From positions 2,294,001 to 2,358,000 of the forward strand of contig CP114121.1 of the NCBI GenBank assembly GCA_029959195.1: 64,000 nt of DNA, read 5' to 3'. The translations under genes and the position numbers were made by a program. Numbering within the stretch: the stretch's first letter is position 1; the number at the start of each line of letters is the position of its first letter. Below, in pieces: positions 24,131-36,300 of the stretch. Source of the DNA: Dictyophora rubrovolvata (lineage: Eukaryota; Basidiomycota; Agaricomycetes; Phallales; Phallaceae). A model generated the notes under the pieces. It worked only from the letters and a program-made list of their open reading frames with translations. It did not search any database and had not been told where the DNA came from.

Positions 24131-25562
24131 ATTTCAGTTGGTTGGCATATTAACGATAAAATCAGTAGCTAGCTATAGTTTACTGGCATGTGGTAAAGAA
24201 GTATCTGGGACAAAGAAACGGTACTTACTAAATTAGATATACGACTACCTCCTCCTCCTCAGCCAAGAAAAGACTTTGATTTGGCCGACCTCGTGGAACT
24301 TTGTAAAGTTCCTTTTTATTATCAATAGATATATTCCCTTCTTGAACGGCTCGTTGCTCATTTATTGTATGTACCATGCTACAATCACCACGTTCATTGG
24401 CAGCTAAACAATTATGCAGTAAACACCAACGCTCAGACTATACCTTTCAAAACCTATAGTATCATACACGAAATAGCTGGGAGTGAGTCTAACTATTGTC
24501 TATTATCGGCAATTGATTGTAGCCATCCTCATATATGTATTAGTCCTCATTTACGGTGGCATTCTTGTCGCTGAAGGTTTGCAAACGATATGATATCTTC
24601 GGTCGATTTGCACGCTAACATTGACTATCCCAAAGTCATCGTTTTATTCCGCACATGGGCTCTTTTCGGTTGCAAACGCCGAGTTGGACTAGCCATGTTG
24701 GTCCTTGGACTGAGTCTCACTTCCGCAGGAGTCTACTTCCTATTCACTGCAGTTCGACCTGCAACTAGTGCCAAGACGAGCTGTGATCTAGGTCGCAGCG
24801 AAGATTTTGAAGATGATGAACGCCTTTTTATAGATTATATATTTTTGATTGCTCATGAAACGAGTAAGTAAAATCCATGTGTTTACTCAGAGGGGTTTAT
24901 ATTCACATCGTCACTTGTTTAGTCTTGCTGGGATTGACGTTGTTTAAGTGTTACCAATTGTGTAAGTTGTGCCGTTTTCTTGAGACCTGTTGGTTTCGTT
25001 CTGGCTAATATTATCTCAAGTAAGAAGGAAAAAATCTACTTTTATTTTGAGTTTGTTTAGAGACGGTGTGTATTTGAACGAGCGCTCTCAGGCAGAAACA
25101 CATCTATCTGATTGTCCATCTAGGCATTCTATACTACACTTTCATGCTCGGTAGGTGCTCGCACTAAATTTACCTTTTGAAAGACTTCCGACCCCCTTTA
25201 GCTGCTACTATTGTCAACGTCTGTTATATAAAAATTGTAATGGTATTAGGTTTTTCTTCCGTTAGTTGTATACTGACTTCAACATTCAGTATGGCGAAAC
25301 GGGACGGTTTATACTGTGAGTGAGTCGCTGACTATTCATTGGCACATGCTAACAAGCATATAGCTTCCAACATATTTTGCATTCGGTCTTCGCAACGCGA
25401 ATATTACTGAACCTCAGAGCCGCCGCTCAAAAAGACTCGGAAGAGATAGCATTAAGCGACCTCTCGGACACTGTTTCCAACCCACGTGGATTTCTATCGA
25501 CCATCGTCATTGGTGTAGGCACATGGGTTCAATTAGAAGATCTGCCCAACCTGCCACGATGA
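24131..25562 (+). CDS. DUF6533-type multi-pass membrane protein, copy 1
   Basis: This is an Agaricomycete integral membrane family of unknown function, usually seven helices. Seen: the DUF6533 block YDYLLLLSQEKTLIWPTSWN followed by FLFIINRYIPFLNGSLLIY (about 24240-24366). Then come an exon with VIVLFRTWALFGCKRRVG and further helices (24630-24870). The last exon carries LHSVFATRILLNLRAAA and ends STIVIGVGTWVQLEDLPNLPR, stop 25560-25562. The 5' end is uncertain: an exon ending SVASYSLL near 24180 corresponds to copy 2, but its splice donor and the start codon upstream were not resolved. A paralogue follows 1.2 kb downstream in the same orientation. Confidence 0.75.
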
Positions 25563-26751
25563 CTGCGATTTTCCAATTTTAGAGCTCTGGTTTGTGGTGC
25601 CCAAAATGCTGTATCTATATTATTTTATACGTTATGTATTTGTTATTTCAGTATGATGTTTCCTTTATCAAATATCCCTATCATGATAGCATAGCAATAA
25701 TTATAATATGAAACTACTGTCAAGCATTCCCAGCTAAAAAAATACAAGGTAGTACATACATCGTAACAATCTGGTAACTGGTGGGCAAATTAGCTGGCGA
25801 CTCGGTAAATTTGATCGGCAAAACCCGAGCAACACATCATTACCTTTAAACAAACGAATCAATGGAAGCATCAAACGTGAATTACCCTATCAAGCTAACT
25901 TACAAAGAAGGCAAAACTGAAATACAAGGGGCGATAGAATCAGGTTGCCACCGGGAGATCAAATGGGCGACTCTTCCAATACCTTCCAACGGTGATTCAC
26001 TTCCGAGACAAAGAGCGGCCAGACACGTACAAGAGCTTAGACGAGTTGTTTTACGTATGTATACCTCATGAAGAGCCATGTGCAAGTTCCTCTAGGTCAT
26101 TGTTGTTAAATACGAAAAGCAATACATGTCGTGGACCATCTCACTTGACAAGCCTGCTGCACCGACTCCGGAACCTGGCACACGCACCACGTCTGAAATT
26201 AGAATCGGTGGCATTCTTTAATTTGTTGTGACTGACTTCCTTTTGTAGTGATTACCAGAAGGTACTATTTTGCGTGTCTTCCAATCCGACACTGAAGGTT
26301 CCTTTCCTTCCATCCATCAATCTTACGTCGAGGTGGGTTATATCAACTTTACTGGTTCTTTTACTGATAAAAAATAACCTTAGCGATCCTCCGTCAAATT
26401 TGGTAACATTGTTCGAATAATAACACCATACCGGCATTGAGATTTGAAAGGTTATCCCGCAGCGACCGTCGTGACCGAAGCTTTACCCAGTTAATCCTGT
26501 GCAAAATTCACGGCCTCTCACTCATTTATAACATATTACGATTTCAACTCTTTTCGTTAAATCCTCTCTTCTTCTCAGTGATCTTGATGCATTCCCCGAA
26601 TGAAACTTTTGTACACTCTTACCATTTAATACACTATGTATGGGGAAACCAACTCAATACTGTAGGTTTAGCATTTTTCTTTCCTCGATACTAAAGTAAC
26701 TGAACGTTCTTTGTAGTTATTTGATGGTATGCACATGCTATTTAGCTTGTA
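25563..26751. other. spacer between the two DUF6533-type genes
   Basis: One plus-strand open frame (25862-26071) begins MEASNVNYPIKLTYKEGK, and an overlapping one reads FRDKERPDTYKSLDELFYV. They may be exons of a small gene, but no family was recognised and no consistent splice structure was found. The rest shows nothing. Confidence 0.4.
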
Positions 26752-28300
26752 ATGTCCGTGTCAGAGACTGATTATACAACTACAGTGGCAGGATACTCTC
26801 TGCTAGTGAGTCGTTTCTTCACACCTGTGTTAAATAAACTCCATCTGATCAACATTTTCCAGGCGTATGATTACTTCCTGAACCTTAACGATGAGATAAC
26901 CCTCATATGGCCCACTCCTTTGAATATTGGCAAAACTCTGTATCTGCTAGTCAGATATGTTCCATTTATCGACGGAGCGCTTTTGCTATATGGTAAGGAC
27001 CGAGTACAAAAAATTACCGGTCAAAACGTAATTCCCTTTGTGTCTAGCGCATATGGGTGCACCCCGGACTGCGGCTACTAATAATCTTTGCTATGTCTTA
27101 TATTGCTTATATGGATGTAAGTCATATTTCATCATTTCTGCACACTGCTGAACAATCAGATAGCTTTAATCTTTCTGGTCATGCTATTATCTGAAGGTTG
27201 GTTAACAGAGATCACTTTCTCAACTGTTTTTCTGACACTTAAACCGTGACGTTCTCCAGCAATTATATTATTCAGAACTTGCGCACTTATAAGACGTACC
27301 CGCCGCGGCTACTATCTTATATATACACTGTGTTTCTTATCCATCGGTTTCGCAGGAATTTGTATTTTTCTTTTGTATTATTCTTTCATACCATCTAAAT
27401 GTTGGTGCTCTGAACATCACAGGTTCGTAATATCAGGACTGACACTTTTCCTACAGTTTCAGATATTCCATCAGAGGCATCTTGGTCCTTATTTGACAAC
27501 TGTGGTCTGAGAGGATATCGTGGCTTAGTAAACATTTTTATGAGCTATGTCTTTCTTGTTTGTTACGAAACTAGTTGAGCCTTTTTACACTTTAAATGTG
27601 GTCCAAAGTACTGACACATATTATTACATCCAAGTTCTGTTCCTCTTCACGTTGTACTATTGCTTAAAGCTCAGTGAGCATCTTATTCAACTTTTGAAAA
27701 AACTTCTTGTTGACTTTATCTTCTCAGAGAAATATAATAACTCTCGTTTGATCACGACGTTACTGCGGGATGGTGAGTTCTGATTTCTTTGAAAGTCAAA
27801 CGTTGATTGATAAGACATTAAAGGGGTTGTATACTATTTATATCTTCTAGGTATGTATGTCTCACCCTTGGGCGATGTTAGGGTTGTTTGAAACTCAAGA
27901 GACCGAAAGGTATCTCGATAATTAACGTCTGCGTCAGCAAAATTGCAAGTTGATTCTCCTTGTTCTCTCAGTCCTGAACATCATTTCTAACTCCAAAATA
28001 TACAGTTACACGCTCCCGAGAGACTTATTCTGTCAGACCCTTTCTAGCTGTACAAACTAGGTTCCAAACTCATAAGTTTCTAGGTTTCAACAGAATTTGC
28101 ATTCGAACTTCGCTACGCGCATCTTGATTAATCTTCGGATGGCCGTGCAGTGTGAGAGTGAGCTCAGCCTGCAGTGTACTAATATTACTTCCTCGAGAGA
28201 AGGTTCTGGATACCTTACGAGCGTGATCATTGGAGCCGAGACTTGGTTTCAGTCACACGATGATACTCTGGATCCGGATGAACCTCTCTCAACAAATTGA
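26752..28300 (+). CDS. DUF6533-type multi-pass membrane protein, copy 2
   Basis: A tandem paralogue of the gene at 24131-25562. Exon 1 (26752-26805) encodes MSVSETDYTTTVAGYSLL. After a 57-base intron, exon 2 (from 26863) carries AYDYFLNLNDEITLIWPT, then YLLVRYVPFIDGALLLYG, the DUF6533 core. A small exon with GCTPDCGY and several hydrophobic exons follow. The last exon holds LHSNFATRILINLRMAV and ends at a stop at 28298-28300. The matching order of blocks (YDY-core, LHSxFATRIL, STIVIGxxTW or SVIIGAETW) supports duplication of one ancestral gene. The function is unknown; membrane location is inferred from the hydrophobic segments. Confidence 0.78.
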
Positions 28301-28486
28301 CTCATCTTAATTATTACTTGGGAAAATAAAATGTGGTGTATACAGTTCAATTAATATAATAGACATATGTATCGATTGTGAGTTCTTCTAAAGCTGAGGG
28401 CAAAAAAAATGGGGGAAGTAAAGAGTAATTGCCAGTGATAAGTAAATACGCGAATAATAATAATAATAACCAAAAAAAAAATCTTC

Positions 28487-30111
28487 TCATCTCGGAACAG
28501 ACCGTGCCTTCTTTTTACTTTGATGACTACTGTTACCTCGAGACCGCGACAAACTACGGGCCCTTCGCCGTTTCGAGACATCAGCACCCTCCATATCCTC
28601 CTTAACATCCTCCTTAACATCCTCCATCTTTAAATACAAACTTCGTTTTTCCGATTTCTTACTGGAACCCTTTGACGATCTTGCAGTATTGAATTCAAAT
28701 TGGAATGGCGACGTCATTTGAATGTCCGGTAGCGTGGGACTATCAGGTCGTGGAGTGAAGTGCGCGGCAATTGCTTCTGAGAAAGGTAATATTCCACTCT
28801 CCCTGGTGTCGGAAGTGAAAGTGGATGGTCTCGTGGACTGGAGATATGATGTTGACATGTCAGATTGTCGTTTCGTTTGTTTCGTAAGGACCGAATAGGC
28901 GCTAGGAGACGTGTTATGGCGATAGGTAGGCGAGAGCATCACCGGTCCGGAAGCTGGCTCGTTTGGTTGGCCTGGTTGACTGTGAACAATTGGGCGCACT
29001 GTTTCATCGGTGTGGTTGAGGTTTGATGTACTGAGTTGAGGTGAAATGGGCGTAGTATAAGGGGGTTCGGGAATCACGATTGATACCACAGATCTGTTTT
29101 TCGCCGTGAATGAGAGTGATACAAGAGAAGTGGTTGAGGGTGGTAAAGGTATTAGACAGGCAGTTTCTAAATCCATGTCTCGCTGAGTCAAACGTCGTCG
29201 AGTAAGCATGAGATATTCTTTAGGTGGTGGACATGGGGGTTTCGTCGCCATGATGCGCAAGTTGTAGAGGTATAAGCATGATGTGGTAATCAACGCCGTA
29301 AAGACTATTGCTGCGAAAGCGTATCCAATGACACTTCCTCCTTCAAGAGCGGATCTAGTACTATTGATTAAGACTGGATACAGAAATTTACGACTTTTTT
29401 GACGTACGGGCGCGAAGGAGGAACAACAGATAAGCTAGCTTCACATCTAACGGAGTCGGTTCCGCCCACAGTCAATAAGGACGATGTATACGCCGGGGCG
29501 GTGTCATTCTCTTGATAGACGACGACTACTTGGGATAAGCTTGTGAGTCCGGAAAGACGGATGAAGCCGGTTGTGAAAGCAGTGGAAGTCTTTGTGATAT
29601 CCCTTGATCGTTCGCCGGGAATGAAAACAAGAGTGCGAGGTGGGTTATTAGGAGGATTAAATGATAATAATATGCTAGGACACTCGGATGGTTCAGCAGT
29701 GGGAGTTGCTTGAAATTGGGAAGGTTGCTGCTGAGGTTGGGAAGAAAGACAAGAGGTATTGGTTGAATTTTGGGTAACGAGCACTGCAGATGAAGTACCG
29801 ACACCTCGTCCCTGTGAATCAACTACACCTAAAACGTAGGGCGAAGAGGCAGGTAGCGGAAAATCAAGGAGAGCAGATCCAGATGAAGTAGAGGCATTCC
29901 AACTGTGGATTTGCCGTATAGTTGCCGTGCCATTGAAAGGGAGGATGTATAAATAAAAGGGATACCGAAACTGTTCTACAGCATCAGCTCGTCGGGCCCA
30001 AGTTACCCCCACAGTTCCGCATTGCTGAGAGTTACTAAATCCAAGAGTGAACGCATGGCTAATTAGCCCGAAACTGAGCAAAAGCAAAGCGCAATATATT
30101 GAGCGAATCAT
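28487..30111 (-). CDS. secreted/single-pass membrane protein with Ser/Pro-rich tail
   Basis: Two exons, 29408-30111 and 28487-29360, are joined by a 47-base intron (donor GTACGTC, acceptor CAATAG) that keeps the frame. The product starts with a signal peptide (MIRSIYCALLLLSFGLISHA). An extracellular region of about 220 residues follows, with several N-x-S/T sites. Next comes one membrane helix (VIGYAFAAIVFTALITTSC). The intracellular tail of about 270 residues is rich in Ser, Thr and Pro and ends in a basic RS/KK stretch. This topology resembles fungal type I membrane proteins with cell-wall-sensing roles, but no domain was recognised, so no function is assigned. It is divergent from the next plus-strand sequence. 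Confidence 0.78.
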
Positions 30112-30434
30112 TCAATGCGGAGGCGAAGGTACGGGGTTCATCCGAAGGCGAAAGAAAACGAAGATAATGGTATGAGAGAGAATATAGCAATAAAGTTGGC
30201 ACATGGGAGATATCACCTAGGAACTATATGGAAAGTAGTAGACGCCGAAGTCACGATCAATGTTGATGGTCAAAATGTCGCGGTAAATGATGCTATGCTT
30301 TGGATTGACGACAGGTGAACTGAGTTTTGAACTGCGTCGAAGTGATCCAGTCAAGTGCAAGACAGACGGTTCGAGCAACTGTCCGGGCCCTCCGAAATGC
30401 GTTTCGAACTTGGTAGGGCCTTTTCAGCAAGATA

Positions 30435-30774
30435 TTAAGGACGCTGCAAGTCTTTAGTTACATAAAGAAGCACGATTGATAAGTGAGAAAGATCCTCTGA
30501 TATCGTTGGTAAATTGGGAACTTTGTCCTTACGTAACGCATGCGGCGCCGATGATTCAAGCTGTGCCATGGGGGGCACAGTCGCGGCCTGCAAATTTTGC
30601 AGAAAGGAGTAACAAAGATTGCAGTGTGCACCTCTGATGAGGGCATAATTGCTAGGCTGCACGTACCTCTCGGGTCTCCACTGTGGACTGCTCGGTGCTC
30701 TCGGTGTTGTTACTATTCAGTGGTGTTGAGATCAGAGACCCATTGTATACCTGCCCTTGTCTAGCAATAAACAT
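30435..30774 (-). CDS. possible small two-exon gene, 86 residues
   Basis: An ATG at 30774 opens an exon to 30667 (MFIARQGQVYNGSLIS...). A 79-base intron (30588-30666, GTACG...TGCAG) joins in frame to 30435-30587 (AATVPPMAQLESSAPHALRK...). The sum is 261 bases, giving 86 residues and a stop. There is no signal peptide, membrane segment or known motif. Consistent frame and splice signals favour a real gene, but the short length makes chance possible. Confidence 0.35.
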
Positions 30775-31318
30775 TGTTTAAACAGAGCTGAGACCAAATC
30801 TCGTTACCGAGAAAACCGCACTAAGAACCCGGGAATGAGACCTTCTGGAGTCCGGAAATGCTATGAGATGAGGGTTGCGCTATAAACACCCCGTACTGTG
30901 AGGGTCACGGAGTTCAAGAGATTATGTCCGAGGACTTGTTGTTTATTTCTTTTCAAAGTCAATTTTACTTAGATTACAAATTGAAAACTCACTACTATAA
31001 AAACCCACAAAAACTGTACTTAGGTTTCTCCGTGTATAGATCTTTCTTTCTACCTTCGCATTCCTTCCTAATTTGGCCAATTAACGCCTCCAGCTATTAC
31101 ATCAGCTGAAGACGTTCTCACAAGTATCTGAAAGAGCTGTGGTCAGAAGAGAAAATTACACCCAAGCAGTGATTTACGTTTGTTTTCAGAGCAGAAAGAA
31201 GTTGCAGACTTGGATTTGAACGTTCGGAGAGCGCCAACTTGCTGGCACCAATTCAGTTTGAACTCCGACTTTTAGTGGCGTACTTGGATTCTCCTCATAA
31301 CCCAAAACTACTTGCAAC
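30775..31318. other. spacer upstream of U2AF small subunit
   Basis: It holds only short AT-rich open frames such as 30924-31109. No gene was recognised; it probably holds the U2AF promoter. Confidence 0.5.
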
Positions 31319-32205
31319 ATGGCATCACATTTAGGTATATTTTATTCCTTTATGCTTGCACTAGTATATCTTATAGCATTATAGCTCAAATCTTCGGTAC
31401 CGGTAAGCATTATGCAATAAACTTACTTGGAAAAATCTCTCATTGATTTGCAGAGCAGGACCGCGTTAATTGCTCATTCTACTACAAAGTAAGATCCGTT
31501 CGTTCCCTAAAAAATAGAGTGTATTCGAGAAAGAAAAAACAGATAGGTGCCTGTCGCCATGGAGATCGTTGCTCTCGAAAACACATCAAACCACCTTTTT
31601 CTCAGACTATACTACTTCCCAATGTCTATCATAACCCGGCTCACGATCCTGGATGCAAGCTCAACGAACGTGAGCTTCAAGAGGGTTTTGATGCAGTGTA
31701 TGAAGATCTCTACTGGTACGCGTCCGTTTGCCTTATTTTTTTTTCTCCTTGATAACTCTTTTACAGCGAGTTGGCCAAGTTTGGTCACCTCTTAGAACTT
31801 CATGTCTGCGACAACGTCGGTGACCATCTTATCGGAAACGTGTATGCCCGGTTTGAGTGGGAATACGAAGCTCAAACCGCTGTCGACAATTTGAATAACC
31901 GGTGGTATGCAGGTCGCCCACTTTACGCTGAACTTTCCCCAGTCACGGATTTCAGAGAAGCATGCTGTCGACAGAATGAAAATGGCGAATGCAACCGTGG
32001 TGGATTTTGCAATTTCATGCATCTTCGTTTGGCTTCTAAAGAGCTTGTTTCATCATTGAAGCATGGGCAACGTATGGAGCGGAAGTTGAACCCTCCAAAG
32101 GAGCATGGGGCAGGGGGTTGGGACCCCAGTAAACGGGAGAAAAATGGCAAAGATCGCAGTGCCAGCCCCAAACGAGGCTCAGAAGAAAGTTGGAGAAGAG
32201 GATGA
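31319..32205 (+). CDS. U2AF1: U2AF small subunit (35 kDa), splicing factor
   Basis: The nuclear splicing factor that reads the AG at the 3' splice site with the large U2AF subunit. Exons 31319-31334, 31385-31402, 31454-31488, 31543-31715 and 31767-32205 add to 681 bases, giving 226 residues. Seen: MASHLAQIFGTEQDRVNCSF, the first CCCH zinc finger ([20 protein letters not shown]) and a U2AF-homology RRM (ELHVCDNVGDHLIGNVYARF). AVDNLNNRWYAGRPLYAELS follows, then the second zinc finger (CCRQNENGECNRGGFCNFMH). The C-terminal tail is short and only mildly Ser/Arg-rich compared with the long RS tail in animals. Two exons are just 16 and 18 bases. It converges with ALG14 (118 bases between stops). 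Confidence 0.95.
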
Positions 32206-32322
32206 AAAAATAAAGCGGGGGGCGGATAGTATTCGATATAGTGGGCAATGTATGTAACGACGCCTTGGTCGATCGTTGAAGCTTTCGGATAACCATGATG
32301 TAGATCTTGGAGATAATGTGTA

Positions 32323-33280
32323 TTAAACTAGCCATCCGTGGTATTCTCCTCGCCCGCCGTCTTCAAGTAATTCCCGCCATTGCACGATGAACCTAAAAGT
32401 TCCATGAACGACAATTTTTTGTTAACACTTGAACATACATACCTGTCCACGACAGGACGTAGCAGTCTTCCAGACAATGATAGAGATTTTATCCGTGCAA
32501 ACGATTCTATGTAAAGAGTTGTCGGTGTTGGTATCACGAACATCTGTAGAACATTGGCAAAATGACGAGTTTATACAACTGAAAGCGCACTCGACCGATA
32601 TATACAGCGACGTATAACATAACACAGGTACCCGGCCCATTTAAGATAAGAACGTCGGAAACGGCCTTGCGTGTGATCAGTGGTCGAAAGCAAACATGAT
32701 AAAGACAGTAAAGCAGCGAGCGGAACCCAGTGAACGGTGTTGTGACCAGAGACTGATGCACTCTGCGTGCCCGAGGAATTTTTATAACGTAGACTTGTCT
32801 CGTTTTCGTCTAAAAATACAAAAGTATTAATTGCTGTTCTATGATTCCGAAGACGAGAATTGGTTTACTTTGGACTGATATTTGTTTGCTTTTGCGGCTT
32901 CCAAAGCCCTAGCACGGTCTATACTCAAATTATCGCCATCACTCACAAAGTACGTTCTGCGATTATATCGAGCAAAGTCTAGAGATGATACTAAAGCAAG
33001 GCATTCGCTGGTATGACCACCTTTTTTTCAACGTTTTTGAGCAAACGAGATGAGACTCTGGCAAAAGAAGGGTCGTACCAGAGCCTAAAAAAACGGCTAA
33101 ATGACATGTTTTCGACGGAGTCCTTTTCATTGCTTGTCCATCATAAGGTGGTTTTATTTGTATTGCTCGCCCAATGACAACAAGAGGGAAGAGGCCTATT
33201 ATGACGATCCAAAGAAACATCTGTGCGCCGGTGTGACGTGTGACATGTGACAGCTGTTTGTCACGCATGGGCTTGAACAA
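32323..33280 (-). CDS. ALG14: ALG14, membrane subunit of UDP-GlcNAc transferase
   Basis: With Alg13 it adds the second GlcNAc to dolichol-PP-GlcNAc on the ER membrane. Exons 33079-33280, 32869-33020, 32606-32809, 32443-32543 and 32323-32392 total 729 bases, giving 242 residues. Seen: an N-terminal membrane helix (MFLWIVIIGLFPLVVIG) and the glycine loop GSGGHTSECLAL formed across the first intron. RYNRRTYFVSDGDNLS, VYVIKIPRARRVHQS, LNGPGTCVM, LYIESFARIKSLSLSGRLL and the final FIVQW follow, the complete ALG14 signature set. The start could instead be the Met at 33220, just before the helix (222 residues). The first ATG is only 26 bases from the divergent amidohydrolase start. Confidence 0.94.
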
Positions 33281-33306
33281 ACTTCTCCAAACAAATTCCT
33301 CCCAGC

Positions 33307-36300
33307 ATGGAAAGGGGAATTCTTCCTAAATATCGCATCGGTTCCGGCGAAAAACCAAAAAATGGGAAACAGAAGTCGAACAAGATTTTGTTCCGTTTTA
33401 TCCTCGGAATTGTCGCATTATGTTCAAGTTATAATTTTGGGTACTTGTTTTGGGCTTGGACGACTCCTATGAGTTCACGTGTTGTTCACGTTCCTTTCAA
33501 CGCCCAGCACATCACGTCTCGGTGTAATGAGATTAGAAGAATGCCTGGCGTGGCCAAGGACTTCCACCGCCGTAAACAGTCGGACAGATTCGTAAACGGC
33601 ACTCAACCTGTCTTAATTCGCAACGCGAATATATGGACCGGAAGAAACTCTGAGCAAAAAACAGTCATTAATGGTGCAATTCTGCTGGATAATGGGCTTA
33701 TAAAATGGCTCGGAGACGATCTCCGCGCGAATGAAGCTCTTAGGCTTGTTGAATCAGACGTTGTTGTCATCAATGCGCAAGGTTCTTGGGTAACGCCGGG
33801 GTGAGTCCGATTCTTCGTTGCCTTTCTTTTGTCCTTTTCTCTTTTCGTCAATTAAACACTTAATTCTTTTAGTCTTGTCGATGTCCATAGCCATGCTGGC
33901 GTGGCGGCTCTCCCGGAATTGTCCGGAGCTGCAGATTCCAATTCTATGAAGGGAATTGTCCAGCCATTTTTACGCACATTAGATGCGATTAATACTCATG
34001 ATGAGGCTTATGCTTTCATGATAGCTGGAGGTGTCACTAGTGCCAATATACTTCCTGGAAGCGCTGATGCTATAGGTATTCATTAGTTCGGACTGCGTAT
34101 GAGGAATATATCGCTCAGCCATTTTCTAGGCGGACAAGCTTTTCCGATCAAGCCGAGGCCCACAAAGGAACGATCCTCATCTTCAATGTTAATTGAACAA
34201 TTCAATTCTTCTCAATCTACCGGTTGGAGACATTTGAAGTAAATATCTGTGCTTTTTGAGTTTCTTCCCTGACTTCGTTCTTTTTCTTAGGCATGCATGT
34301 GGAGAGAACCCAAGTAACTGCGCAACAAATTATGAAAACATTTATTAAATGAATATATCTAGGTCGGTCATATTCCGGGACACGGATGGACACGATTTGG
34401 GCATTGCGTGATATGTATGTTAATTCCCAATCTTCACATTTTCGTTAATTAACCGATTGTAAAATAAGATACAACGAGGCTCAACAGCTTGTTGAGCAAC
34501 AGGATAGAGTTTGTGCAGCTGTGAGTAGTGGAAATTGGAACGAAGCCCCCGCATTTCCGGAAAATCTAAGGTTGGAAGCATTGACTGACGTCTTACGCGG
34601 CAAAGTCAAAGTATGAGTCTTCTATGCTACATGACAAATCACCAGTCAGGCCACAATTTTTCCCAGGTTCATACTCACTGTTACGAAGCTGTAGATTTGG
34701 ACGCCTTCATCAGGGTGAGAAATCCTTCTCCTGCCAGTGTCGTTCAAGTGGGAAACAAATTTTGACGTGTTGCTCTATTAGCTAAGTAACGAATTCCAAT
34801 TCCCAATTGCTGCCTTCCACCATGCTGCGGAGAGTTACCTTGTTCCCGATTTGCTGAAGAAAGCGTACGGGCAACCGCCTGCTCTTGCGTTGTTTGCAAC
34901 ATTCGCTCGGTAATTTTCTTTCAGCTGTTTTACCCCCTCTTTTGATTCATCCTTCTAACAGCTATAAACGAGAAGCTTACAGAGGCTCGGAATTTGCGCC
35001 ACGTATTTTGCACGACAATGGGTTACGCGTTGCCATGAAGGTATTTCCCCTCATACGTCTTGAAGATTCAGTCGTTGATTCTGTTGGTATAATTCAGAGC
35101 GATCATCCATGTAATCCCGCTTATCGCTCGATTTTATCCTACATAATTTTAATATCTTTTAATAGCTCCAATTAATGCACGATATCTTATCTATGAAGCC
35201 CAGCAGGCCTTTTTCTTTGGCTTACCGGCGGACGCTGCCTTAGAAAGTGTTACTGCTGTTCCCGCGGATGTACTAGGATTAGGTCATCGGATTGGAGTCA
35301 TTGAAGAAGGTTGATTTATTTCTGTTCATGTGGTTTTCCAATTAATTGGTTTCGATTTTTCAGGCTATGATGCTGGTGCGCTAAATGACTGAGATACATC
35401 CATCATTTCCTTACTTCACTTCTAGACATCGTCATATGGGACAGTCATCCTCTAGCTTTAGGAGCTACGCCGAGACAAGTCTTTATAGATGGCGTTCCAC
35501 AACTTACCGGGTTATTCACGGTGAAGAAACCTGATGTTTACAATGAGATTCCTCGAACTCCCAATTTTGATCTCGAGGCTGCTGATGCTGTTAAATATGA
35601 AGGGCTACCACCTTTAATGCCGTCGAAGAAGGTCGAAAATTTGGTTTTCAGAAACGTCAAAAACATATGGCTTCATGACAACAGCAGCGTTGGTATCAGT
35701 CATGTCACGCTGACAACGGCATCCGACCATGAAGAACAGAACGGAACCGATGTTGTTTTCCAAAACGGACAGATCGTCCATATTGGTTCTCTCTCGCACA
35801 CTAATGCTTTCTCGAATTATGAAGCAGTTGACTTGATGGGCGGGACTATAGGCCCGGCATTTACAACCTTTGGCTCACTTTTGGGACTGAGTGATATAGT
35901 TTTGGAAGAGTCGACGACCGACGGTTATATCCGTGATCCATTAACGGACAATATTCCAAGTCTTCTACAACAAGATGCCACTACTATTCGAGCGGTTGAT
36001 GGCCTTCAGTTTGGTTCTCGAGATGCCTTGTATGTGGATTCATTTGAAATACCATGTATATGAGGTTGATTATTCTTCCAGACTGGCATATCGGAGTGGT
36101 GTTACGGTCGGGGTTGTATCCCCTCAAAGCGCAGGCGTTTTCTCAGGACTAGGCGCGGCATTTTCTACTGGATCAAGCAATAAACTAGTTCCGGTACAGT
36201 TGAATTTCCTATACATGTCTGCAATACCTTGACGTCATGTGAATAGGGTGCTATCATTGAACGTGTTACCGCAGTACATGCCTCAATTTCAAGAGGCAAT

